Source: Dallia pectoralis (lineage: Eukaryota > Chordata > Actinopteri > Esociformes > Umbridae). Taken from it: a stretch of 64,000 nucleotides of DNA. Positions 1 to 12,519 of this stretch are shown in pieces. The stretch lies in NCBI GenBank assembly GCA_029465975.1, contig CM055748.1, forward strand, positions 8,142,458-8,206,457, in the 5' to 3' direction. The position numbers and the translations under genes are program-made. The notes beneath the pieces are model-generated. The model searched no databases and was not told the origin of the DNA. It saw only the letters and a list, made by a program, of their open reading frames with translations. The first letter of the stretch is position 1, and every line of letters starts with the position of its first letter.

Positions 1-324
1 ATAGGGTTAAGGTGGGAGATTCATTACCTGAGCTCTAACGCTGTTAACGGCGGTAAAAATGTGAACACCACACAAACAATTAGCGGACCATGTAAATGGC
101 CTAAATTCAACCTGGATAATTGGCTCATAAAAACAATACGGCGTGACCCGCTTCAAATTGGGCTGATTGTTTCGAGGCAAAAACAAACATAGGCCTGAGA
201 TAGATTATCATGGAACATCTCACTCTGATGAAGCTAAACAATCAAATTAATGTTTTCTCTGTTAGGGAAGCTATTTTCTCGTAAATCCTTTATCACCTTT
301 GGTAATTTGTGTATGGCGGTAAAT

Positions 325-1312
325 CTTCATGCTAGTCATAGTGCTAGTCTTCATGCTAGTCCTCATGCTAACCTTCATGCCAGCCTTCATACCAGTCTTC
401 ATGCTAGTCTTCATGCTAGCCTTCATGCTAGTCTTCATGCTAGTCGTCATGCTAGTCCTCATGCCAGCCTTCATGCTAGTCCTCATGCTAGGTCTCATGC
501 TAGTCTTCATGCTAGTCGTCATGCTAGTCCTCATGCCAGCCTACATGCTAGTCCTCATGCTAGTCCTCATGCTAGTCCTCATGCTAGTCCTCATGCTAGG
601 TATCATGCTAGTCGTCATGCTAGCCTTCATGCCAGCCTTCATGCCAGTCTTCATGCTAGTCTTCATGCTAGCCTTCATGCTAGTCTTCATGCTAGTCCTC
701 ATGCTAGGTCTCATGCTAGTCTTCATGCTAGTCCTCATGCTAGATCTCATGCTAGTCTTCATGCTAGTCCTCATGCTAGTCCTCATGCTAGCCTTCATGC
801 CAGTCTTCATGCTAGTCTTCATGCTAGTCTTCATGCTAGTCGTCATGCTAGTCCTCATGCCAGCCTTCATGCCAGTCTTCATGCTAGTTGTCATGCTAGC
901 CTTCATGCTAGTCGTCATGCTAGCCTTCATGCTAGTCTTCATGCTAGTTGTCATGCTAGCCTTCATGCTAGTCGTCATGCTAGTCGTCATGCTAGCCTTC
1001 ATGCTAGTCGTCATGCTAGGTCTCATGCTAGTCTTCATGCTAGTCCTCATGCTAGTCCTCATGCTAGCCTTCATGCCAGTCTTCATGCTAGTCTTCATGC
1101 TAGTCTTCATGCAAGTCGTCATGCTAGTCCTCATGCCAGCCTTCATGCTAGTCCTCATGCCAGTCTTCATGATAGTCTTCATGCTAGTCTTCATGCTAGT
1201 CCTCATGCTAGTCCTCATGCTAGTCCTCATGCCAGCCTTCATGCCAGTCTTCATGCTAGTCATCATGCTAGTCTTCATGCTAGTCTTCATGCTAGTCCTC
1301 ATGCTAGTCCTT
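325..1312. repeat. 12-bp minisatellite, about 82 units
   Basis: About 1 kb of head-to-tail 12-mers of the form CATGCTAGTCTT, with C/T/G changes at a few positions (CTT, CCT, CGT, TCT variants). Because 12 is a multiple of 3 and the units lack stops, frames on both strands stay open for 300 or more codons (HAS-L/P/R, MLV-F/L and TSMKTSM patterns). These are artefacts, not genes. Confidence 0.97.
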
Positions 1313-1667
1313 CTCTCTAAACTGATTTCTGGAGTGAACGAGAGGAAATAATGACGTCTGGAGCCAGTGGCAACAGTTAGCTCTGGTATGTCTACAGGTT
1401 TTAACATGACACATAAACAGCACATCATTGCACAGCACACTAGCTAACCACAAGCACTAGTTGTAGGTGACACCCATTACATTCAACTTAGTAACTATTA
1501 TGTGAGCAGAATAAAACCTAAACCAGCAGTGCCAGGAACATTTTCATGTAATTAAAAATTGATCACAGATTGTTTTCACAATGTCCTTACTCCAGGCCAG
1601 GGTAATTAGTCATAAATTAATGCAGTATTGGATACTGTTACCATTGTCAGCTTACTCTCTTTCTCTG

Positions 1668-1671
<4 letters not shown>

Positions 1672-1698
<27 letters not shown>

Positions 1699-1728
1699 CC
1701 CACACCCACACACACACACACACACACA
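1672..1728. repeat. (CA)n microsatellite
   Basis: Interrupted CA repeat of about 57 bp with three CCC interruptions. Confidence 0.95.
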
Positions 1729-3789
1729 TTGATACCCGTTGACAGACGTTACGTTTTTAAAACATTATTTGGTCAGCATACAGGGAAGAATGAGCCTTAT
1801 ATCAGAATGCCACATTTGTATGTGACATATCCCTCTTTATTTCTGCCTCTGAATCTCTTTCCAATGCCTTCCTCCCCTGTTTCTCTCGCTCTCTGCCGCC
1901 CCTGGCTTCTTTCTCCTCTCTCTCACCCTCACCTCCACCGCCTCTCTTCCACTTTCCTCCCTCTGTCCTCCAACAGACACACTCATCTCATTAGGTGTTA
2001 CTGGGAAGGGAAGGTGAGATGGTTACTGTGACAACGGCAGGGAGTGACGGGCTGTGCGGTGTGGAGCGGAGCGCTGACAGGAGCACAGGGAAGTGGTGTA
2101 CACCTCTCGCAGTTCTAAGAGGCCCTATTACAGGCATGTGCCAGATGGGGGGGACTGGAGACGCACCCTGTTCACAGGGGAAGAAAAGCCCAGGGAAAGA
2201 CGCCATCATCCTCTTCTCAATACATGCAGCACTATGAGAGACTGTCAGCTAACCGGCTCGACTGCAGTCCCTGAGACGCTACAAACATTAGGGTTTGTAG
2301 TGGCGCTGCCGTGCAATATCTGACATATGAGATGATGTCTCCATTTGTCTGTTAACATAGCTGGGCTACATTGGGCTACAAACATAGCGTAGATAGACAA
2401 TGAAACCAACGGGGCAATACTGGTGAACTATTGGTGTGAAATAGTTGGCTCCTCCTTAGCCACAGTGTTGTGGGCAAGATAATTATATCAGGTACAAAAG
2501 CAACATATCAGGCACATTACAATGGACCCAATTGTCACCATGCCGTCATATTTGTTTTACATGTCATCTTGGCCCCCAGAAGGAGATCGGTGAACCATCC
2601 AACTACTTAGATTTGTACCTCATGGTCTAAGTGGATGCCGATATTCTGTATTTTCCCATGACATTTCATTATTCAAGCTTCTGAAGCCAGAAGCAATTAT
2701 AAAGGAGTTTTGCTCAAGATCCAATATTTCTACATATCCAAGTATTTTGACAGAAATGTATAGTGTAACAATGTATTGTTTTCATGGAGAACACCCTCCA
2801 CTGCTTGTCCTTAAGTAAAGTGCAGCCAAAGTGCAGCCTGTGTGTAAAATGCAGCCTAAGTAAGCATCCGTGTGCTCGCTTTTGTCCCATATGCATCTGG
2901 CGCCAATGTGTTCCTGCAACGTTCAAGTATAGGAGGCAAGACAACCGTAACTCACACCGCATTTCACAACTTGGGAGTCAACTACAGTTTGGAAAACCGT
3001 TTCGACACGCATGCTGTGGTGATGTTGTTACTTTGACCATCTGAACATGACAGTAGTCAGCCACTATCATCCAGGCCCATTTTGCCACGGTTATCTTACG
3101 AGAACGGCTAGCTGCAATGCATTTCGGAATAATTGGTATAAGTATAAGTTTTAGCCCAGTTTGTTCGAAGAACAGAACAATGTCAGAAGCATACCACTCA
3201 CCCCTGAGGTTCGCCAACTGTGTTCTACAAGGAGAAAGCCAAAGCTGTAATGAAAATCCAATAGGCTCTGTACAAGCCTTCCCAACAACAACATGCATTA
3301 AGACATAAGGACAACAGGACACGCGGCACTCTTATTGTTAATTGTTTTTCTGTACTTTCATTATCAGGTCAGGTGGCTAAGTGGCGATGGGTGAGTTGTG
3401 ACAGTGTCATTCGTGTGACACAGAGAGAGAAGGTCATTAGACGCCAGTGGGGAAGCAGAGGCGGAGAGAAAACAGCCTGGCGGGGTGGATGAATTCTGGA
3501 CGGTGCCCCGTGTGGTTTGGATGACCTTTGCACACTGCAACCGCTCTGTGACATTCGGGCAGATCCAGCTGGAAGGTGCCAAACTGTTCCAGCCATCTTA
3601 CAACCGACACACATACTGTAAAAACATAAACTCAGCCTCAGGCTAAATTCAATATATAAACATCAAACGTTATAATATTCATGGGAAAGTAGTAAAACCG
3701 GAGGGAAATTTCTGACTTGCCCAAATCACCGAAGTGCAAACACAAGATGCACAGTGATCATAACCACAGAACCACAGTAAGAAAGGATG

Positions 3790-3821
3790 GTGCGCGTGTG
3801 TGTGTCTGTGTGTGTGTGTGT
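3790..3821. repeat. (GT)n microsatellite
   Basis: Short interrupted GT repeat. A purine-rich (GGAGAGA-like) stretch follows at 3947-4045. Confidence 0.85.
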
Positions 3822-4500
3822 TAAGGAGGGCTATCTAGCTCAAGGGGAGAACTAAATAGCATTTGAAAGCAATCGCTAAATATGTCCTTTTCAACACTAA
3901 TTACCGTCAGAGAACCAGACAGTAGGCATAGTAAGGGAACAAAGTAGAGAGAGAAGGAAATAAAGGAGGGTAGAGAGGAGAGATGGGGGGAGGAGAGAAG
4001 GGGAGAGGCGAGGGTAAGATAGAGAAAATGGGATTGGAGAGAAATTGGGATTGTGTGTGCAAAATAGAAGCATGTTAATTTACATATGCAAATAGCCTTG
4101 TTGACACACTAGTTCTCCCCAAAAGTCACTTTAAAACCAACAGGACCACGCTTCGTTCTGGCCCATCCGGGGCGGTCCGCTCTCAGTGCAACCGGGTCCA
4201 AATGCAGCAAGCTACAGTCACATATATTACAGGTCCTGCACAGCTAATCACAGCTGGGTCTGGCCCAAATCGCCAGGCACTGAACTAAGCCATCAACCTA
4301 GATTGAACAAGAAGTAATCTGATTATGAACCAGCTGTCACAGACAGCATTCATTGGCGTATTTAATCAGCCTCCTCATACACGTGTACATAGGTTCAGGA
4401 CAATTATTCAGGCAATGTTGGCCGAATCCCAGAGCACTCAGACATTAGCCTTTAATATCATTAGGTGTCATTAACATACAACACAGGCTGACGAGAGCAG

Positions 4501-4885
4501 GCCGGAACATGGTCAGTGTGCCGGAACCTGTTCAGTGAGCCGGAATCTGGTCAGTGTGCCGGAACCTGGTCAGAGGACCAGAACCAGGTCAGAGGGGCCA
4601 GAACCAGGTCAGAGGAACCAGAACCAGGTCAGAGGGGCCAGACCCTGGTCAGTGTGCCGGAACCTGGTCAGTGAGCCGGAACCTGGTCAGTGTGCCATAA
4701 CCTGGTCAGTGAGCCTGAAACTGGTCAGTGAGCCGGAACCTGGTCAGAGGGGCCAGAACCTGGTCAGAGGGACCATAACCAGGTCAGAGGGGCCAGAACC
4801 TGGTCAGTGAGCCGGAACCTGGTCAGTGTGCCATAACCTGGTCAGAGGGGCCAGAACCTGGTCAATGGGCCAGAACCTGGTCAGC
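4501..4885. repeat. 19-20-bp minisatellite, about 20 units
   Basis: Units of the form CCGGAACCTGGTCAGTGTG, or the longer GGCCAGAACCAGGTCAGAGG. Two unit types alternate in blocks: a GTG/GAG-CCGG type (19 bp) and an AGGGGCCAG type (20 bp). Confidence 0.93.
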
Positions 4886-6423
4886 GGCGACCAATTGCTT
4901 CTCCGATGACAGTTATGGTCCATCACATCTATTTCGGTATAACCTTACTCATGCACAGACAATTACACACTGACAGACTACCGCATGTAAGAGAGAAAAA
5001 TGAAAAAGGACGCCGTCAATCAGCTGTGGATTAAAATCCAAGTGACGTCAGGGGTTTCCTCGCCACGGTGACAGAGGCAGTGATGATGACTACTGTCTCA
5101 CCGACAGACCGAGGCTGAGGAGACAACCTAGGCGTCACACAGTCACGGGACAATTAGCTGGAAGTCGGAAACCTGTTCGCTTGAGTGCACCCGAGTGTTC
5201 CCCGCCATAAGGGGAATGAAACAGACTACCACACGCGGAGAGACGAAAGCAGACAAGAGAGATGTGAACACATTATCCCTCTGATCACATCCGCACGGCT
5301 GAAATCAGAGGCAGGAAAAAAACAGTCTTTCATCATCTGAGACCCGTTCGCAAGGAAAATATTAGCTCTTTGTCATTTCCCCGTACGAGGAAGCGCGTGT
5401 GTGCGCGGCTGCACGCGCGCACGCACGCACGTACCCACACACAGCATGGCATATGGCGCCTTGTTTCTCGGTGATGACAAGTGACAAGTTAGCAGAGGAG
5501 TCGGGAGAGGGTACGCGGCGTAGGGGGAGGAGGTTGGTTAAGGGGGAGGGCGTGGGCTCCGCTAAACGCTCTCATCTGTTTGTGCCCTCCGGCGCTACAG
5601 TACTCTTTTATGTAGATGAATCTGTAACAGGGCCTTCCACTTAGCTCTGATATATAAATACATTAGAATAATGTGGAGTCGGCGCTACGTGCCACGGCTC
5701 GGAACGCAATGTCAACAGTCACCTCAGGGCACGGGCTCTTACCGTGTTCCAATCGGAAGATGAAGACGCAGCTTAACAAGGCCTCCCCCGTCTCCCCCCC
5801 TCCAGCGTTAATTACTGGGCCCTCGAGGAACCCGCGGCCTACCCAACAGACTCCGCTTCTTGGTAGAGATCTTTAGGTAAACAAACGGATACCGAACAAG
5901 TGCCTGTTTTCTCAGCCGGAACAAATTCGCCTTTCCTTTTGTTGTCGTTTGGCACATTTGATATGGTAAAGAAGCCGTAGTTCCAGGAACAGAGCCCTGA
6001 CTTGGTGCCTTCACCTCAGAGGCTTTCTTGGCATTTGGTATTCAAAGAAGCGGGCCACACTGAACCCAAAGCTCGGCATACTGTACATGAAGTATGGTCT
6101 CCAATGCTGGCTTTTATTCTCAGAATGACCTCAATGTTCCTTTTTTCTCTAAAGAAGTAAATGTGGTCTTATCATTTGAATTACCTGGATTTAGCTCAAG
6201 GCTAAACTTAATAATTTTGGCTGCTGGTGGCTGGTACCTAAATCATATACAATTACTATACCAAACTGCTAAATGTTATATATTTATTAAGTAAGAATGC
6301 AGCACATTTAGAAGAAGCAGCTTTTAAATGGAAGAAATGTGAAAATAGGACTGATTCAAACACACTCTTCTACTGTAATCTTCACTCAAAAAAAAACGAA
6401 TGAAAAAATGATCTAATGGGCCC

Positions 6424-6675
6424 GGACTGGGTTCTAAAGAATGGTATGTGGTTGGGCTGGGTTCTGAAGAATGTAAAGGTACCAGCTGTGTTCTAGAGAA
6501 TGATACAGGACCGGGTTGGGTTCTAAAGAATGTAATGTGGTTGGGCTGGGTTCTAAAGAATGTAAAGGTACCAGCTGTGTTCTAGAGAATGTTATGGGAT
6601 GGGTATGGGTTCTAAAGAATGTAATGGGGCTGAGCTGGGTTCTAAAGAATGTAATGGGGCTGGGCTGGGTTCTAG
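6424..6675. repeat. about 30-bp minisatellite with a three-unit higher-order repeat
   Basis: Units built on GGTTCTAAAGAATGTAATG. An A-B-C trio (B carrying AAAGGTACCAGCTGT, C carrying TTCTAGAGAATG) is repeated twice at an 89-bp spacing, then two or three simpler units follow. Confidence 0.9.
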
Positions 6676-6962
6676 CTTCAGCATTATAACAATTCACAAA
6701 TATCTGTGTACTTGTGTAACTGGCGTACTGTAAATCACGCTCGCTCCTCATCTCAGTTGTAATCACAGGAGCAGGGTGGTGCAAAAGTTTCACTGAATGA
6801 CTGATATTACAGGTTTTCTATCTTTTTGGTATTATTATCAATATTATGTGGTGATTATTCAAAACTTTTAGTAGAAAACTGTAAACTGGTTACTACTGGT
6901 TACTGGTAATCGGATGTTGGGCCAGAACTGGGCTTGGACTTCTGGCAATATGGCCTGATGAC

Positions 6963-7021
6963 AAACATTCAGAAAGTTTTTTCCATAACATTCAGAAAAC
7001 ATTCAGAAAGTTTTTTCCATA
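6963..7021. repeat. short tandem duplication
   Basis: ACATTCAGAAAGTTTTTTCC occurs twice, separated by a partial third copy. Confidence 0.85.
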
Positions 7022-8374
7022 TTTTGTGAGGTTACAGTGTTAATCTAAGTTTTTTTCTGCATTGATCTATAAATACAGGATGATGACAAAGCATGAATAG
7101 AAACACATGACAGCCAGCATGGAGGTGGGAAGGGTTTACCTCAAGGACTCTCAGCGCGTGTGGTTTATGCTGAGAAGTGGTTTCCGTCTGGCTACTCTAC
7201 CACAGAAGCCTGATTGGTGAAGTGCTTCAAACACGGATGTCCTTCTGGAAAGTTCTCTCATTTTCACACAACAGAGACACATATCAATGCGTCCACAAAA
7301 TCCTGTCTCAGAGCTCTACGGACGATTTGTTCGACCTCATGGCTTGGTGTAGTTGTAGACATGCAGTCTCATCTGTGGGACCTTATGAAGACAGATGTGT
7401 GATTTTCCAAATCGTGTCCAATCAATTGAATTCACAAATGGTGACCTAAATCAAGTTGTCGACACATCGCAAGGATAATCAATGGAAACAGGATGCATCT
7501 GAGTTTAATTTCTAGTGTCCTTGCAACAGGAATGAATACTGAATAGGGTATTTTATAACTAGGCAAACATTTCTGGAAAAAAGATTTTTTCCATTATTGG
7601 GTATCATGTAATGTTTTTTTAGAAGACGGCTGTAACGTAAAAATGTGACACTTTCCAAATGTATTAAAACATTGTGCCGTTTCAACAAATGCTTTTGCTG
7701 GGGTTGCAGAATTGCTTTGGTGCCTGTGTAAGATGTTTTTATTTTGTTTGATTCTGTTTATGTAGCTGGAAGGACGAACCGAGGCAGACTTCCTATTTCA
7801 CCAGTCGTTCCACTCCGATACACATTGAGTGAGGTATTGTCTTTAGACCACAGTGACTGTGGGAGCATCGCTTAGGAAAGTGTCCCACGTTACTTCGAAA
7901 GTTGACATGCGAAAATTGCCATTTTCAGCCATTAAGACAATAAAGAAAATGTATCCCCAACACAAATCTTGCACCTAGTCTTTTTTCATCTAAATAAAAC
8001 TGCTGTGGAGTAAAATGTGCCTAAATGCCTTGCTTGTATACTATAAAGGTCTCCAAGCCCCATAAGAGTGCACCAACTATAGAAGCTGATCTGCTGCACA
8101 AGTGTCAGCCAGTTTAATACTAATCCAATGTGATTATCGATACATTCCTGCATTGCTTTGTGGCTGTTAGACTGCGTCCCTCTTGCTGTCTTCTTGCTTC
8201 ATGTCCACCTAAGTGAAGTTGACATAAGAACCTGTTTGAATATGACAATAACTCAGCTGTTATGTTGATCAATCAAGATGTTGATAAATGCCAGCATATT
8301 GAACAAATTCAACAATATTGCCAACTGACAGGATGATAGGTTACAGTTTGTGGTAGTGGTTGAATAAATAGATT

Positions 8375-8582
8375 CACTACAGCCACAAGAGGACTGGCCA
8401 CCCCTCAGAGCATGGTTCCTCTCTAGGTTTCTTTATAAATTTGACCCATCAGGGTGTTTTTCATAGCCATCATGTATCAACTTGTTGATGTGTGCTCTGC
8501 CAGATTCAGGCTGTGTTTGTAAAAGCACTTTGTGGCAAATTTATTGTAAAAAGGGGCTTTAAAAACTACATTTACTTGATTG
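8375..8582 (+). repeat. dispersed teleost repeat, copy 1
   Basis: Contains GGTTCCTCTCTAGGTTTC, then GCACTTTGTGGCAAAT and AAAAAGGGGCTTTAAAAACT, ending in a TTGATTGA tail. A second copy of its 3' half lies at 42715-42838. The layout (conserved 3' end plus TTGA-type tail) is that of a retroposed fish repeat. The family name was not assigned. Confidence 0.65.
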
Positions 8583-8722
8583 ACTATCATAGTTCAGCTA
8601 GCGAGTCAGTAAAAGTGCCTAACCACCTAATGTTGTTATGCTAGCTGACGTTTGCATGGAGAAATGGTCTGGCTGTCTAGCTAGCTAAACTAATCTTTTG
8701 CTGGACTGAAGTGATGTGGCTA

Positions 8723-9092
8723 CATGGGGTGTGGTTAGCTCATCATGGGGCGGGGTTAGCGCATCATGGGCGGGGTTGGCTCATCATGGGCGGGGTTGGC
8801 TCATTATGGGGCGAGGTTAGCGCATCATGGGCGGGGTTAGCGCATCATGGGCGGGGTTGGCTCATCATGGGGCGAGGTTAGCGCATCATGGGCGGGGTTA
8901 GCGCATCATGGGGTGAGGTTATCTCATCATGGGGTGGGGTTAGTTCATCGTGGGTGGGGTTAGTTTAGAGTGGGCGTGGTTAGTTCATCGTTGGCGGGGT
9001 TAGCTCATCATGGGGCGGGGTTAGCTCATCAAGGGGTGGGGTTAGTTAATCATGGAGCGGGGTTAGCTCATCATGGAGCAAAGTTAGCTTCT
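8723..9092. repeat. 20-21-bp GC-box-like minisatellite, about 18 units
   Basis: Units of the form CATCATGGGCGGGGTTAGCG. Most units carry GGGCGGGG or a one-base variant (GGGTGGGG, GGGCGAGG), the core of a GC-box/CACCC-type site. Units decay at both edges. Confidence 0.93.
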
Positions 9093-10982
9093 TATTTGTG
9101 TGGCTCATTCGTGGCTCATGTGTGGCTAATGGTTAATTTCAAATATAACACAGTTTTCTAAAAAGAAAAATTACCTTTACCTGTCACCTTTAACCTAGGG
9201 CTGGAAAATGCCTGGGAACTCACACTGTAGTTGTCACCACACTTAGATACCGAAACAGTATGTATTTTTATTCCTGCAATTCTATATGTATTGCCGTTCA
9301 TTTAAATTTTATTAAATTTTCCATGCGTATGTATGTTTGCTGCAAAGCCAATATACAACAAAAGTACTGGAAATTAATTGCCACGTCATTTAAAAGAAAT
9401 TAGAAGAAAAAACTGGCAGAACTTTTTCGATTTAAATTTGCTTACTATTAACTATGGGACAGGTGTTGCGTTTGGCCGCTATTGTCACGTTCTGTGCCAA
9501 ATGTCCACCATACTGATCGCTGACACACTATATATAGAGGGCTCAGGCTGTGTGAGTAATAGGAGGCTATTTTTAGAGCGACAATGTGGAAAAAAAGAGT
9601 GGGAAAGAAAAAAAATCTCATTGACATTTTAGGAACATTGAAGGGCTGAAAGAACAACATAAATGTTATGGGCAACCAAGCAACTAATAAGCTTGAACCT
9701 CAACACTCTGCATAATGCGACATCTCATTACAGCCCAATTAGGCATTAAAAGCCTTTTCTTATCCACGTTTATTCATGCAAATCAGCCTTGAAAAGATGC
9801 CTCTTGCCAAAAAAGTACAGGCTTGGTGGCAGGTTGATCAATTTACAAACGCTCTCTCTGGGGCTAAAGCCTATCCAAATTAAGTTGTGCGATGCTGACG
9901 ATACGGAGGACTTGGCATCTATTTTGGTACACTATGAGAACACTTATGCTATAAACAGCGTGCCAGCTCCAAATCCACCAGTCTGTTGGTAAATACTATC
10001 CAACAAAATAACACACGACACGTTTTGTCTCAATGAAATGTCACTTATGTTGTTATTAGATGATTTAGAGACAAGCGCTAGCAGACTTTAGCGTAGCGAG
10101 CCAATTCTGTCTCAGGACCTCCACAGACGGGTCAGAGTCGCTTTAATTTCTCAGTTTTGTTTTCATGCGTTAATTCCCCACATCTCCATATGGTTCCATG
10201 ATAAACATATGGCAGTGGGGCCTGTATGGACGAGTCTTGGCTGGCATCATGATTGTACAGGCCCGTCTCAGGCTGTGTCTGCCTGACCGGAGTCTCTGAC
10301 ATCGGACCGAGATATTGATCTCTTGATTGACTGACAAGATCCGGTGGACACCGTGACCTCAGGATTGGGGTCAGTTTGGGGAGGTTTGGCTCACCCAAGT
10401 CAGTGTGCATTACATCTGTAATGGGTGAGCAGGGACGGACAGGGATAAACAGCCAAAGTGAATGGGCTAATCTCCAGTCCGTTCGCCTATCATATCGATA
10501 GAATAAGTCAAGACAGAGAAATTATCGACAATTGTCTCAAGCGCTGAAAACATTGTGTGGCAGACAGACGCCTGTACATAAAAGTCTCTGGGTAGATTCT
10601 CTAGGACATATTCGTTCTCTTCCTCAGGCAGTTGAAGCGGCAGTTTTGAACAAGTGAACAGTTTCTTGTTTAGTTTTGTCCTCGGCTTCAAATATTATTT
10701 CACATTTTCTTTATTTCACCCTTATGCATGATAGTGTAGCTTCTGTAAATGTGAGTTTTGTTAATATAAGTATTGGTTATTTCTCTTTGTTACGACCTGA
10801 CTACGTTTTTTATACGCTTCAGTGTTGTTAGCAATTGCATGTTGTGGTTGTTGAAGTCATCAAACCATAACATAGTGTAAATCTTTCAACTAAGTGATTG
10901 TGACAATACTAAAGACTAAACAATGTAAGACACATGTTTCACAAGGACTCATTGTGCTAAAGTGCATCAGATATGTATTATT

Positions 10983-11167
10983 GGACAATGTTAGTGAGAT
11001 GTCTACGTGTCTGGACAACGTTGGGGAGACGTCCATGTGCCTTGACAACGTTAGGGGGACGTCCATGTGTCTGGACAACGTTAGGGGGACGTCCATGTGT
11101 CTGGACAATGTTGGGGAGACGTCCATGTGCCTGGACAATGTTGGGGAGACGTCCATGTGTGCAGACA
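10983..11167. repeat. 30-bp minisatellite, 6 units
   Basis: Six copies of a 30-bp unit containing CTGGACAACGTTGGGGAGAC followed by GTCCATGTG. Unit length divisible by three keeps a 127-codon frame open across it on the plus strand; I do not regard that frame as a gene. Confidence 0.92.
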
Positions 11168-12412
11168 TATCTGAAGATGAAGCGGTAGGACTTAAGCACC
11201 TTCTTGGGTCTTACAATACTGGGGCTGCACACATCATTGAGTTCCTTAAAGACATTGTGTGGGATAATTGTGCGTGATAATGTTAGGTTCCTCCAATCAG
11301 AGGGGATTCAGGAATGGTTTTGGGGCCAATACACCTGATTCCTGTTCCTAGACCTGGTCCTATAATCTCCTTTTTATTATGGAGGTAGAAAGTCTGTGAC
11401 CACCATCCCCATGAGCGTGTCACCCCACGGATCAGCCATGTCATGACATCAGATTTCTAATAATATGTTCTACTGAACGATTTTTCCCAGAGTGCATGAA
11501 AAGTGAATATTTTGATTGTGATGTGGATAGCCTGGCCAAAATGCCAAAGACAGAATAAAAGCAAATGTGTGTCGTGTGCGCTAAACATTAACATTTCTTG
11601 CTGATATTATTTGTTAAATTGTATTATACTAAAAACAAATTGCATTACAATTCACAAGTCACAATTTTGATTATGGGATAAAAATTATGGAACTCTTTGT
11701 TAGTCAGTTGTGAGAAGTGCACAGTAAGTTAAGTTAAGTTTTGCTTAATATAGAAACTGTGAAATAAATTGTAAAAGAAGACCGTAATAAATATGTCTAG
11801 TTTCTGTTAATACCTCGAAACATATATTTTCTACAAATATGACTTTCCTTTTTAATTATATTGCTAGTTTCTTTTAATACCACCTACCTAACAAACATGT
11901 ACATAATGTACTAAAGAAATAAGAGTGCAAGCCAGTAATAACATAGAGCAGACGGTCTGTACAAACAGAGAAAACAGTGGTCTCCATTTTGTTTCTCTCC
12001 CAAGGACACAGTGAGGGAAGAACACACTTGAGTAGAATTGCTCTCTATTCTTTTCTTCACTAGGAGATATTCTCCTCCAGGGCTCAGGCACAAACACATA
12101 GCTGCAGTACGACATAACCTGTCTGGTTCAGAATGGCTTGACTCACCGTCTACATGTGTCCGATGGGTGGAACTAGAAACAGAGCATTTAGGGTGGACAA
12201 ATGCATTTCTAGTGATGATGGGCAAAATAAATTGATACAGTTATATATCATAACGTTTTTTGTATATTCTTGCGTCTAAAACAAATGCAGTATTATATGT
12301 GCAAGTTGCCGGTGCTCGTAATAAATCTTGAGGATTGTTCTTTTATTTCCCGTTCTCCATCTTGTCTTAAATTGATTTCAGGACTGTTATTTCAACAACC
12401 AATTAAGAAATA

Positions 12413-12519
<107 letters not shown>

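Noticed and set aside
250..1440. Long open frames on both strands (HASLHAS, MLVFMLV, TSMKTSM repeats)
   Set aside because: Products of a 12-bp tandem repeat without stop codons; all frames stay open equally, so no coding evidence.
10894..11277. 127-codon plus-strand frame with CLDNVGETSM repeats
   Set aside because: Explained by the 30-bp array; flanks show no domain or splice signals.
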